From: Merluccius polli
Taxonomy: Eukaryota > Chordata > Actinopteri > Gadiformes > Merlucciidae
NCBI GenBank assembly: GCA_030340625.1
Contig: JAOPHQ010002067.1
Location: 1-64,000 of the forward strand
DNA length: 64,000 nt
Direction: 5' to 3'
Shown here: positions 46,442 through 56,165 of the stretch, piece by piece
How the letters are laid out: every line of letters begins with the position of its first letter
How positions within the stretch are numbered: position 1 is the first letter of the stretch
The notes under the pieces: generated by a model
Told to the model about the DNA's origin: nothing
The model's database searches: none
The model's input: only the letters and a program-made list of their open reading frames with translations
Program-made: the position numbers and the translations under genes

Positions 46442-46640
46442 GATATCGCTAAATCAAACGTTAGCGTATTCACAATAACTCCCAACCTTGTTCAGTTGTA
46501 ACACGTAAAAAAACACAGTCTGATATCGCTAAATCAAACGTTGGTGTATTCACAATAACTCCCAACCTTGTTCAGTTGTAACACGTAAAAAAACACACAG
46601 TCTGATATCGCTAAATCAAACGTTAGCGTATTCAGTTTGA
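46442..46640. repeat. 80-bp tandem repeat, right part
   Basis: Units starting GATATCGCTAAATCAAACG at 46442, 46522 and 46604 (period 80-82). The same unit lies left of the BEL/Pao element at 32881-32981. Confidence 0.9.
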
Positions 46641-47320
46641 AGTCCGCGTCGTAACAGGTGCCATTTTGGGGTCTTTATACACACACACTGTAATATTATG
46701 GTGAAGCACGTGTATTACTCTGTGACGCTCCTGACTACGGTAGCCGTAACAACCAGAATTAATCCATATATAAGGCGCTCCGGATTATAATGCGCGTCGT
46801 TTTTTGAGAAAATTAAAGGCTTTTAAGTGCGCCTTATAGTGCGGAAAATACGGTAAAACATCTCCCTGTCTGAAATTATGTAATTTAATATTAATTTTGT
46901 GCATATATATTTTTTCCAAAATGATTTGGCGACCCCCAGAAATCATCTCGCGACCCCAATTGGGGTCGGGACCCCAAGGTTGAGAATGGCTGCTGTATAT
47001 CACTATGTTGCATCTTCAAAATAAAATGTGACACTGAATTTGAAACAGCACAGTGTAATTTCTGCATCTATTATCAAAATATTTATTAGTAATAGTGAAA
47101 ATTAGTAGAAATGTGAATATTTGGTTAGCATGTTGATTTACGGTGTGTGCCCCTAAAATTTCTGGTTGCGCCCCTAAAATTTTCAGTTAGGGGCTACAGT
47201 GCTCCTAGTGAAAAAAGTTAGTCTGGAGCCCTGATTAAAGAGTTCAAATCTGATCTCACATTTAGACCAATCCCCTTCCTTAAAACACACTTCACATTTA
47301 GATCTGATATGTTTCAGGAA

Positions 47321-47932
47321 CAGTGTTGGGCAAGTTACTTCAAATATGTAATTCATTACTTATTACTTATTACTGTCATTTCAAAGTAATTTGTTACATT
47401 ACAATATTACTGTCTTTGAATTGTAAGGCATTACACTACTTTTGCATTACTTTTACATTACTTTCATCAACATAACTGGAAATATGGATTTGGCGTTCTC
47501 AATAGATCTTATTGCGTTCAATGCAGCTCATTAAGACATCCAGTAGGAGGTGATGTGGTATGGCATAATGAGTGAGCTAAGCTTAAGGCTAACCACAGTA
47601 CAATATACATCTACATTCGGGAGTCCCGAACGTAGAGTCCAACTCCGCTGCTGCAGTCATCTTGTCCTCGATCGATAGTTCTCTAGTAGAAGTCTAACAG
47701 GAAGTAAACATTTGCGCGGATTTTTTTCTCCTCTGCTAATCTCGCGGTGTTTGTATAAAAACACACCACTTAATTTCGGGTTTAAAATGCATTGTAACGT
47801 GCGTTACTGAGATTTGTACCGAGTAAAATATTACCAATTATATTTTTGTAATGCCTTACATTACCACGTTACAGCAAAAAGTAATGCGTTACAGTAATGC
47901 ATTACTTTTGTAACTCGTTACTCCCAACACTG
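47321..47932. mobile_element. hAT-type MITE, 612 bp
   Basis: Ends CAGTGTTGGGCAAGTTACTT and (inverted) CAGTGTTGGGAGTAACGAG, with subterminal TAATGCATTACT-like repeats. TTCAGGAA flanks both sides (47313-47320 and 47933-47940), an exact 8-bp duplication. No transposase; a non-autonomous copy. Confidence 0.88.
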
Positions 47933-47940
47933 TTCAGGAA

Positions 47941-49680
47941 ACACAGCTTTACAGCTCATGTGGCCTCTGTCTACAGTCACTCTGTCCACACGCTCATCTC
48001 AATATTGTCCAACATTCTTATTCTAATGCCAACAGCACACACAGATAAAGACAACACGTCAGAATTGGTCTAAAATCCCCTAGCCCATAAGTGAGCAACT
48101 ACAGGCCAGTCAAATGAGTAAGTATTACTGTTGTGTTAGGTCAGCAGCCCAGTAATAATGCCCCTTGTAATACCACAGTTATACAACATTGACTGAAATG
48201 TTGCTTAAACACAAGAGTCTACAGGTCCTTGAGATTAGTTTGTCTAGTACATCTTTGAGCTTTGTTTCACATCATGGGGTTGACAAAACCCGAAACCATT
48301 ACCAAAAGAGTATTGCTTCCTTAAACCAACTGTGATAAACCGTTGGGACATTACCGGACAAAACATGTAGGCGAGCATTAACCCTAATCTTGAGTCAAAC
48401 AGGATATTTATTTTGAGTGTATTTGATTCACAACACCACTTCTGTCCAACCCTAACTGCTTGCCAAACCCTCCTCATGAACACAAGTTTCTGTGTCAAAG
48501 AAATTGATAGGCAAAGGTTAAAATAAGAGGAAGTTGTTGGTGGGTGTCTGAGCTATACAAGGACAATACAAACTGTTTTTTCTGATCACACAATAACACT
48601 CTGCTTCAACTACTACTCATAACATATAGAAGTAGAAACAACTTTATAAGTACATCAGGTTATCTCTGCATTTAACCCATCACTAGCATGCTAGGTGCAG
48701 TGGGTCCAGGTGGGGGTCCGACTCCAGGTCCAATAACTGGATAGGTCATCTCCACAGGGCTACATAGGGACTGATGTAGCGCAGCAGCTCAGTGTCCATA
48801 ACCATTGGTGGTGACTTTTTAACTTCTAGGTCACACACATGTCTATGTCCTGGTTGCGTGTCTAACTTTTTGTTGTTCAATGTGGCGAGGTTGAAATCCC
48901 GAACAGATCAGTGATTGCTGATAGCAGTCAGTGCCAACAACAGAGGGCGTGGGTGATGCTGCTGTGCCACGATGATGAGGAGAGATAAAGTCAATCAAAC
49001 CATTACAAAAAAAAACATCTACTGCAACATCTGGCCCTTGCTGCCAAGGTTTTAGAGGCGGAAGACTCACTGACAAGGGTCAGTGAAATGAGTCCACACA
49101 CAGATAGCCCTACGCCTTGTAACAGAGCAGGTATTACCACTGTTTACAATGGATGAACAAGCTAAAGGAAATAAACAAAGCAGTGCTATTTAAAACTATG
49201 GACACATGTGAGCAGCCTGTGAATGAGAGGACTACATGGCAGACTGCCCTGCTTCCAGCTGCTGTAGGGGTTATGGGGATGGGGGGTAACTGGATCTAGG
49301 GGGAAGTTATAACAATCGGCTTATTATTGAAGAAGTCAGGGCAGTTTCATAAAACCTCAATAAATGAGGTCAAGTACTCCGTATCATTGTAGTAGCAGTA
49401 GTATGGAGCAGGAACAAAGCCAGTTTCATGTCACCTCCATTGCGCGAGAGAACCAACTGTTGATCTTTAAATACAGTTTTCCGACCTAACAAAAGGCTGA
49501 CATACTGTCACTACTAAATACTGTTAACGCATACATTAAGCTAATGTTTCGGCTAAATTGCCTGTCCGTGGGAATGGGATTCATATCTACTTCTATGACA
49601 ACTTGATATAAATAACAAATACAATTTGAACAATGTGCTATCAGCCACTCTCTAAAGTAAGTACATTTTGACAGAATTAC
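47941..49680. other. Non-coding stretch, probable mcoln1 first intron, right part
   Basis: AT-rich, no exon recognised. A common fish repeat piece may be present near 48655-48735 (CATTTAACCCATCACTAG). The minus-strand frames near 48.3 and 48.9 kb show no family resemblance. Confidence 0.4.
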
Positions 49681-49711
49681 CTGAATCGTCGTGGTTCCCA
49701 CTTGTAGCCAT
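49681..49711 (-). CDS. Candidate first coding exon of mcoln1
   Basis: ATG at 49711 opens a frame reading MATSGNHDDS before a consensus donor (TTCAG|GTAATT). It leaves one base over, whereas the next known exon (29386) needs two. Either an intermediate exon is missing, another donor is used, or this is not the mcoln1 start. Its position upstream of the other exons and on the same strand fits. Confidence is low. Confidence 0.3.
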
Positions 49712-50453
49712 GACTTTGGACGTGTTTACAAGAAGTTTTTCGGCGCCAAAGTAACAACAATAATGGCCTAATATATTCAGTCAGTCAACCGTCGGTGACA
49801 AAAATACTTGGGTAGATCATGGATGTATAAGAACAGGTGTATAATACATGAGAAATAGATTAAAGTCTGTGGGGATATCCATGAGGCATCGAGTGCAGGT
49901 CGGCAGTGTGTTGTTGCAGTTTGCCGACGCGCTGCCCTCTCAGGTCATGTGACTACACCATGTGATGCGCCACATGAAAAAATAGATCCTTTCCAAACCC
50001 CATGTGCGCAAGAAGGGATTGAAATGCAGTCCTCTTTTGTTCATTGTCCCAATAAAGATAGATATATCAAATAAGACATGTAAAAGTATCCAGTTAGTTC
50101 AAATACAGCAGTCAATTTAAATGCTATTTATGGCAATAATGTATTTTCTTTGCCACTGCAAAAACTTGCCATCTAAGCTACCATAGATCTCCAAGAATCA
50201 CACTGTTTTCTGTTAATAATAGTTTATTAATATATGTCTTTGCATTTTAACAGAAAATCAAAACCTTTATACACATTTGGATGAACAGTATCTTCAGAGT
50301 GTGTTGTAACAACAGAAGCTTCACATACAACATAGATTAACTTGCAAAACTGATTAATCTCCCTTTTTCGGCCAAGTTTCCAAAGCTAACCCTATTGTTG
50401 TAGCATGTTGTTCATAAGACAGGATGTCCATCATTAAATAATAAGTAAATATA
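49712..50453. other. Intergenic stretch between mcoln1 and TRAPPC5
   Basis: No gene seen. The left part would hold the promoter of the candidate mcoln1 first exon. The right part is the 3' side of TRAPPC5. Confidence 0.4.
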
Positions 50454-50459
50454 TTTATT
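50454..50459 (-). terminator. trappc5: Candidate TRAPPC5 polyadenylation signal
   Basis: AATAAA on the minus strand about 180 bp after the TRAPPC5 stop. Another copy lies at about 50222-50227. Chosen by position only. Confidence 0.4.
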
Positions 50460-50639
50460 TCATCCGGCACGTCACTGAAGCTCTGGTTTTGGACCTATGG
50501 AGCCGTCCAATGAGACCATAAAATGCTACCTCATTGCTTCCAACCCTCTGACAATATTAAGTTAAAAGTCTTTGATGGTCCAATGGAGATTACAGCAGCC
50601 GCTCGAAGACATCTCCCCATCACTCTCTCACTCACACCT

Positions 50640-50936
50640 CTATCTGCCCTCCAGCGCCTTGTCTCTGGCGATCACCGCCTCGTCGAACTTGATCATAAGG
50701 GTAGTGCCCTTGTGCCAGTGGACGGTGACCTTGGCGGGGAAGCCGCTGTGGGTGAGGATGGCCTCCACCACCCCGCCCGTGAACGCGGCACAGTTCAAGC
50801 TGCTGTTCTCCTTGGGCACCGAGATGTACAGGTTGACCAGGGGCTCCTTCTCTATGATGTAGTAGGTCTTGTCATCGTCGTTGGCTTGCTCCAGCTTGTC
50901 CGCCTCCTTGCCGAAAAGGGACTTCCACACGGTTAC
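50640..50936 (-). CDS. trappc5: TRAPPC5 coding exon 2
   Basis: Acceptor TCTACAG before 50936. It encodes VTVWKSLFGKEADKLEQ to the stop TAG at 50640-50642. The intron is only 69 bp. Confidence 0.94.
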   Translation of the reverse strand, partial: VTVWKSLFGKEADKLEQANDDDKTYYIIEKEPLVNLYISVPKENSSLNCAAFTGGVVEAILTHSGFPAKVTVHWHKGTTLMIKFDEAVIARDKALEGR

Positions 50937-51275
50937 CTGTAGACAAAATCTCTTTAAATATGTCGTTCACACACGTGCACAGACAGACCGACTCTCTCTC
51001 TCTACCTTGATGAAAAGAAGTATGTTCAACACTTTCGTCTCCCTCTTTCCATTCTTCTCCCTCAGCACCAGGACGTCCAGCAGGCTGACCCCTACGCCCT
51101 GGCCCATCTCCGCCAGCCGGGCCTGCAGCTCGGACACGGAGTAGACCCTGCTCTGGCAGTACTGCACCATCTCGGAAAACAGCAGCGCGAAGGCGCTGAC
51201 GCTCACTTCCGTTTTGGGCCGAGTGAGCGGCCGCTCCAGGATGGCGGACTTGCCTTTGGTGAACCGAGTCTCCAT
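50640..51275 (-). CDS. trappc5: TRAPPC5, trafficking protein particle complex subunit 5
   Basis: Two coding exons, 51275..51006 and 50936..50640, join in phase 0 to give 188 aa, the usual TRAPPC5 length. The product begins METRFTKGKSAILERPLTRP, continues with VSVSAFALLFSEMVQYCQSR and MGQGVGVSLLDVLVLREKNG, and in exon 2 has VWKSLFGKEADKLEQANDDD and LNCAAFTGGVVEAILTHSGF. The last stretch carries the Bet3-family signature. TRAPPC5 (yeast Trs31) is a core subunit of the TRAPP complexes that activate Rab1/Ypt1 and tether vesicles at the ER-Golgi. An acceptor (CCAACAG) lies 3 bases before the ATG, so a 5' untranslated exon exists upstream. No defects are seen. Downstream on the same strand lies mcoln1, and upstream, divergent, PGLYRP2. 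Confidence 0.95.
51006..51275 (-). CDS. trappc5: TRAPPC5 coding exon 1
   Basis: 90 codons from the ATG at 51275 to a donor reading AAG|GTAGAG. It encodes the N-terminal helices of the Bet3-like fold. Confidence 0.94.
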
Positions 51276-51295
51276 CTTCTGTTGGAAAACATGAG

Positions 51296-51298
<3 letters not shown>

Positions 51299-51363
<65 letters not shown>
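51299..51363. repeat. (GA)n microsatellite
   Basis: An uninterrupted GA dinucleotide tract in the 5' intron of TRAPPC5. Confidence 0.97.
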
Positions 51364-51367
<4 letters not shown>

Positions 51368-51619
51368 TGAAATGCGGTATCAGTGAATACTAAACGCGCG
51401 CGTTTGGCAACACGGGGGAGTCAAGCATTTTAAAAGGTTAGACGCAAAAACAACAAGGAGTCAAATATGCTAGCTGCTAGGTGCAACTTTCGTCAGCAAT
51501 ATATGGCAAAGTGTGACATCAATTAGCCTGTACATAAATGCACAGCTAAGTTCAACAGTGACGGACGCACATACATTTCATCCACGAATATAGATACCCG
51601 TCCATGGAGATACCTACCA

Positions 51620-51665
51620 CTGTTATCGTCGTCTAGGTGGAAGTACTTCCTGTTCCGGGTGTTAC
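51620..51665 (-). promoter_or_regulatory. trappc5: Candidate TRAPPC5 5' untranslated exon and start region
   Basis: The minus strand reads ACGACGATAACAGTG|GTAGGT, a good donor about 350 bp upstream of the coding acceptor. It lies in a CpG-containing stretch. The exact start of transcription is not known. Confidence 0.4.
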
Positions 51666-52409
51666 GTCACGTCGTCACATGTTATGTTCATTTGACAGTT
51701 CAAAGGCATCAAACTGTGCTGTGATGAAACCTTTATATAATAGCAGACAAGTTACGCGTTTTTTTCCTAAACTACTACAATGAGTATGCATTATATTTGT
51801 GACCCAAATGTGGAATCCTATTTGGACCCGTATTTGAGTATTTACTTAATATAAAATTATGAAAGACCTACATTTATGGATGGCAGAGAACATAGTTTGA
51901 GGGTCACATGTAACTACTGTTATATATTATAAAAGTACATATTGTATTTGTCAACAAATTGTGCATGACAACAACCAGTCTTTGACTAATGGTTATTGAT
52001 GATGTGCATGCCGTAGGATATAAAGGGCAGAATAAACCTTCTTATTGAGAGAATTAGCAGTCCACTAGCATGCAGGCTAGCATGTGTAACCTAGAAACTA
52101 GCTGAACCAGACTTTGTTTTTAGAATGACACAATTCAACTTTGGCTTAATCAATATTTGGAGGCATCAGTGTACACAGTATCCTCCCCTCCTGTGGGGAC
52201 ACAAGACCAAAATCCTACACATACTCTTCTCCCCAACTATTTGTGTGGGGAGTTGAACGTTACCGAAGCCACATCCTGGACGATCATTTCACAAATACAT
52301 GTAACTGTCATGGTGACTGTTTTTGCGGAACATCTATTTTTGTAAGGATTCATGTTTGGGGAATCTATTTTGAGAGTTTCTTTATAGTGACGGGTAAACC
52401 AAGGACAAC
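51666..52409. promoter_or_regulatory. Shared upstream region of TRAPPC5 and PGLYRP2
   Basis: About 750 bp separate the divergent TRAPPC5 5' exon and the PGLYRP2 start codon. GGATATAAAGGGC at about 52017-52029 is a TATA-like site facing PGLYRP2. TTTATATAATAG near 51731 is another. No gene of its own is seen here. Confidence 0.4.
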
Positions 52410-52482
52410 ATGGCCTCGTTTGGACAATCATTCTTCCTGATTCTGGCTGTATCATCTTATGGCACCCATTGCCGACCTGCAG
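52410..52482 (+). CDS. pglyrp2: PGLYRP2 exon 1, signal peptide
   Basis: ATG at 52410 to donor GCAG|GTATAT. It encodes a short hydrophobic leader ending near THCRPA and leaves one base for exon 2. Confidence 0.85.
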
Positions 52483-55400
52483 GTATATGTAATTCATCAT
52501 TCACATGTACAGACATATTTTTTTCCCTCAATACCAAATATGTTAAATCCATCACTGATTCTCTGTTATACAGAAAAATCGTATGATAGTATTTTATTAA
52601 GTAAGTTGTGCTAACATATGGATTGGACTTATTTTATTTCTAATTGCAGTGAGGTTCGACAAATAGTTTCTACATTTCACCGATCACAGGATGTTGCTTA
52701 TTGTTTAGGGGTTGGCTCCAGTGTCACTCGCCCACCTGTTTATTGTTTATTGGTTCGCTCCAGTGTCAACAGCCCACCTGCTTATTGTTTATTGGTTCGC
52801 TCCAGTGTCAACCGCCCACCTGCGCAACATGGAGAGCTTCATCAGTGCTGTGGAGCAGGTGGAACACTCCAACCCCACCCTGACCCCGCTGGCCCTCGTC
52901 AGGGCCTTGCGGAGGATCGCTGGCCACGACGACCCGCTCACCGTCCACTACCTGGGTGCCTCCAACCACCTCCCCGACAACTCCTTGACCCTGGACCAGG
53001 CCATCTTGAACGCCTCCTCCTTCAGCTTCTTCGACAAGGCTGTGCACCACATGGTGACTGACCAAGGGGAGGAGCGGGGCGTGGTGCTGGCGCCGGATGG
53101 CACCACGGTGGCCCTAGCTCCTCTGCTGCTGGGCATCGAAGCGGGGCTGAGGGCCCGGCAGGTGGAGGTGGCGGGGGGAGCATCCACGGCAGCGGGGGGG
53201 ATCTTCCCTCTCACCTTGGGCAGGTCTCTGGGTCTGTCCTTCCTCAGCCTGCAGGACTTCCCTGCCGCACATCGCCTGGGGCCCGATGGCTGCTGGGACA
53301 GTGTGGTGCAGCCCAGGGTGTTCCGGCTGTCCCGGGCGCCCACCCTGGCCACCGACGCCCTGATCAACGGAGGCATGGACGGGGCCATACTGGGCACCGA
53401 CCTCAGCAACCTGTCTTCTGCCTCCCAACCGCTGCAGACAAGGCTCAGTGAAACATTGAGAGAGTACTATGGCTACGTCCTGCACAAGGGCCGAGGGCTG
53501 GAGGAGGTGAGTGGCCACACCAGCGTCAAGCGGCGAGAGGTCTCCAGGTCCCTCCTAGAGTCTCTGGATCTCCAGAAGCAGGTGATGGAAACGCTGGTGC
53601 TGGTGTGGAAGCTGGAGAAGACGGAGTGGATTGCCCTGGACAACGGAGTAGAGGTGTCAGTGAAGGAGGGGCTGCAGGCCTTTACTCACAAGTACTGGGG
53701 TAAGAGCTACCCCACAATCCATCTGAGAGGTTACCACAAGTTATTACAAACTAAGTAAAGCATTATTCCTCATTATACAGGAATAATTAATGGTGAATGG
53801 TATACATGAATGGTGTATATACCGGTGTGTACATTATATATATAAAAAGTGGGCATACAATATATGCCCACAATATGAAAGTTTAAAATAGACACAAGAA
53901 CTTAATTTAACATTTAGTTATCAATTGTCATTGTCATTACATTGCACTTAAAAATAAATACTTTTATTGGGTTTCATCCACAAATACCCATGAAGAACTC
54001 CTGGTTCATAAGTTAAATGTTTTTTTGGCTCCAGCCAATGCAAAGAGCCACCGGATTTGACCGACTTAATCGTCCCTCTTGGTTGTACTAATCAACACAC
54101 CCAGATAGCGGACTCTAACAACACTGGTGGTGAGTAATGCTTTTACTTTCTAGAGACACTGGATGAGACTCATTATCCAGTCTTGGGTCTTTCCTCTCCC
54201 CAGACTGCCCGCCCATCATCCCTCGGTGCCAGTGGGGAGCCGAAGAGTATCGAAGCACACCCGTGCCACTGTCTCTCCCACTGCCCTATCTCTACATCCA
54301 CCACACCTACCAGCCCTACTCACCCTGCCTGTCCTTCCCAGTGTGCTCCAGAGACATGAGGGCCATGCAGCGCTTCCACCAGGATGAGCGCGGCTGGAAC
54401 GACATTGGATACAGGTACTTCAGTCCTTCATCATCCATACAGGTACTTCAGTCCTTCATCATCCATACAGGTACTTCAGTCCTTCATCAACCATACAGGT
54501 ACTTCAGTCCTTCATCATCCATACAGGTACTACAGTCCTTCATCCATACAGGTACTTCAGTCCTTCATCATCCATACAGGTACTTCAGTCCTTCATCATC
54601 CATACAGGTACTACAGCCCTTCATCATCCATACAGGTACTACAGTCCTTCATCATCCATACAGGTACTTCAGTCCTTCATCATCCATACAGGTACTTCAG
54701 TCCTTCATCATCCATACAGGTACTACAGTCCTTCATCATCCATACAGGTACTTCAGTCCTTTCTCATCCATACAGGTACTACAGTCCTTCATCATCCACA
54801 CAGGTACTTCAGCTCATCATCCATACAGGTACTACAGTCCTTCATCATCCATACAGGTACTACAGTCCTTCATCTTCCATACAGGTACTTCAGTCCTTTC
54901 TCATCCATACAGGTACTTCAGCTCATCATCCATACAGGTACTTCAGTCCTTTCTCATCCATACAGGTACTTCAGTCCTTCATCATCCATACAGGTACTTC
55001 AGCTCATCATCCATACAGGTACTTCAGTCCTTTATCATCCATACAGGTACTACAGTCCTTCATCATCCAGGTACTACAGTCCTTCATCATCCAGGTACTA
55101 CAGTCCTTCATCATCCATACAGGTACTTCAGTCCTTCATCATCCATACAGGTACTTCAGTCTTTCATCATCCATACAGGTACTACAGTCCTTCATCATCC
55201 ATACAGGTACTACAGCCCTTCATCATCCATACAGGTACTTCAGTCATTTCTCATCCATACAGGTACTTCAGTCCTTCATCATCCATACAGGTACTTCAGC
55301 TCATCATCCATACAGGTACTACAGTCCTTCATCATCCATACAGGTACTACAGTCCTTCATCATCCATACAGGTACTACAGTCCTTCATCATCCATACAGG

Positions 55401-55902
55401 TACTTCAGTCCTTCATCATCCATACTACAGTCCTTCATCATCCATACAGGTACTTCAGTCCTTCATCATCCATACGGGTACTTCTGTTTTCATCATCCAT
55501 GGAAGGCATTTTTGGAAGCTCTGGGCAATGCACTGAATGATTTCAGAAGAGCCATGGTCAATTGTGTTATATTTTTGTTTTTATCCCCCCCCCCGCAGCT
55601 TTGTGGTGGGCTCTGATGGCTATGTTTACGAGGGCAGAGGCTGGCATCACCGCGGCACGCACACTAGAGGGCGCAATTCCATCGGCTACGGTGTGGCAAT
55701 CATCGGCAACTACACGTCTACTCTGCCCTCGCGCTACTCCATGGACCTGCTACGCCATCGCCTGGTGCAGTGTGCAGTAGACGGTGGGAGACTGGCGGTA
55801 AACTACACCCTGCTGGGGCACCGGCAGGTGGTGAATTATACCTCCTGTCCAGGCGACGCCTTCTTTTCGGAAATCAGCAGCTGGGAGCACTTCGGAGTAT
55901 GA
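52410..55902 (+). CDS. pglyrp2: PGLYRP2, peptidoglycan recognition protein / N-acetylmuramoyl-L-alanine amidase
   Basis: Five coding exons, 52410..52482, 52806..53699, 54046..54129, 54204..54414 and 55599..55902, join in frame to 521 aa. The N-terminus is a signal peptide (MASFGQSFFLILAVSSYGTH), so the product is secreted. A PGLYRP2-type N-terminal region of about 300 residues follows (FISAVEQVEHSNPTLTPLAL onward). The PGRP/Amidase_2 domain begins PPIIPRCQWGAEEY and carries the zinc ligands and catalytic residues of the family: His in YIHHTYQP, Tyr in GWNDIGYSFVVG, and His and Cys in LLGHRQVVNYTSCPGD. The Cys predicts true amidase activity, cutting the lactyl-amide bond between MurNAc and the stem peptide. 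The gene is divergent from TRAPPC5. Exon 2's acceptor and exon 4's donor both lie in tandem repeats. No frame damage is seen. Confidence 0.93.
52698..52823 (+). repeat. Three 42-bp tandem copies over the exon 2 acceptor
   Basis: Copies at 52698-52739, 52740-52781 and 52782-52823 each contain GGTTCGCTCCAG|TGTCAAC or a close variant, so there are three AG acceptors (ending 52721, 52763 and 52805). The 42-bp period equals 14 codons and the frame is open through all three. Confidence 0.92.
52806..53699 (+). CDS. pglyrp2: PGLYRP2 exon 2, N-terminal region
   Basis: 894 nt. I chose the third acceptor because it leads straight into STAHLRNMESFISAVEQVEH; the two earlier ones would add 14 or 28 residues. 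The donor is TGGG|GTAAGA. It is GC-rich and encodes the family-typical region before the amidase domain. Confidence 0.88.
54046..54129 (+). CDS. pglyrp2: PGLYRP2 exon 3
   Basis: 84 nt, acceptor ATGCAAAG and donor GTG|GTGAGT. It encodes EPPDLTDLIVPLGCTNQH and TQIADSNNTG, a linker that fits phase 1 on both sides. Confidence 0.8.
54204..54414 (+). CDS. pglyrp2: PGLYRP2 exon 4, amidase domain first half
   Basis: Acceptor TCTCCCCAG. It encodes DCPPIIPRCQWGAEEYRSTP, PYLYIHHTYQPYSPCLSF and RFHQDERGWNDIGY. The authentic donor ATACAG|GTACTT at 54415 is the first unit of the minisatellite that follows. Confidence 0.93.
54410..55485 (+). repeat. 28-bp minisatellite built on the PGLYRP2 exon 4 donor
   Basis: The unit is ATACAGGTACTTCAGTCCTT followed by CATCATCC, with shorter variants lacking a few bases and a TACTAC variant. 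I count about 39 GGTAC donor cores including the real one. None of the three forward frames has a stop over most of the array, because 28 is not a multiple of 3 and the unit has no stop in any frame. The exon 4 frame stays open to 55540. Confidence 0.95.
55599..55902 (+). CDS. pglyrp2: PGLYRP2 exon 5, amidase domain second half
   Basis: The acceptor follows a poly-C tract (CCCCGCAG). It encodes SFVVGSDGYVYEGRGWHHRG, GYGVAIIGNYTSTLPS and LLGHRQVVNYTSCPGDAFFS up to the stop at 55900-55902. It carries the zinc-binding His and Cys and several NYT sequons. Confidence 0.94.
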
Positions 55903-56165
55903 TAAAAGAAAACCATTCACAAACAAAATGTCCGGTTGCCTTTACCCCATTGTAAACAATATGGTTATTGTTATGATAATTGATTCAATGTTTTCTGTGA
56001 ACTCATGGTGGTTATCTTTTTCATGCCTGTCCTATATTTCTTAATCGATTGTACGCATTTGTTTCTTCGTTTTCAAGTGATCTTTTCAATAGTCATAAAT
56101 AGTTACTTTTTTCTGCTTTGTATTTGCTTTACCAGCTACCAGCTATATATATATATATGGCCACT
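55903..56165. other. PGLYRP2 3' flank
   Basis: AT-rich. No canonical AATAAA found close to the stop. A short (TA)n run lies at about 56146-56158. Confidence 0.4.

Larger units (their letters stand above)
32726..46855. mobile_element. TIR element with TACCGTATTTTCCGCAC ends
   Basis: Left TACCGTATTTTCCGCACTA at 32726 and the inverted copy TAGTGCGGAAAATACGGTA at 46837-46855. GCGCCTTATA and related motifs lie inside both arms. The target duplication is unclear and the superfamily is not assigned. Its own interior includes an 80-bp tandem repeat, now split by the BEL/Pao insertion. Confidence 0.7.
32517..46995. mobile_element. Second hAT-like element (CAGTGGTTCTCAACC ends)
   Basis: The left end is CAGTGGTTCTCAACC with CGCGACCCCC after it. 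The right end has GGGGTCGCGA-type sequence and GGTTGAGAATGGCTGCTG. The arms share TTCTCAACC and the GCGACCCC motif. I found no matching flanking duplication. Its own DNA is about 32517-32725 and 46856-46995. The middle is the next nested element. Confidence 0.6.
31920..47233 (+). mobile_element. Outer hAT element holding a nested transposon stack
   Basis: Left end CAGGGCTCCAGACT at 31920 and right end AGTCTGGAGCCCTG at 47220-47233 are perfect inverted repeats. ATTAA directly flanks both sides, shorter than the 8 bp expected for hAT. The inner ends are also alike in character: GGTCGC-rich at left and GGGGCTACAGTGCTCCTAGT at right. The element's own DNA is only 31920-32516 and 46996-47233. All between is later insertion. 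Confidence 0.75.

Noticed and set aside
48244..48498. Possible intermediate mcoln1 exon
   Set aside because: No resemblance to mucolipin N-termini and no paired splice sites of the needed phase.
54263..55540. 425-codon repeat-protein ORF (YRYFSPSSSIQVLQ type)
   Set aside because: It is the PGLYRP2 exon 4 frame running into the intronic minisatellite. It is kept as a finding about splicing, not as a separate gene. The array is also not a CRISPR: the units abut each other without unique spacers.
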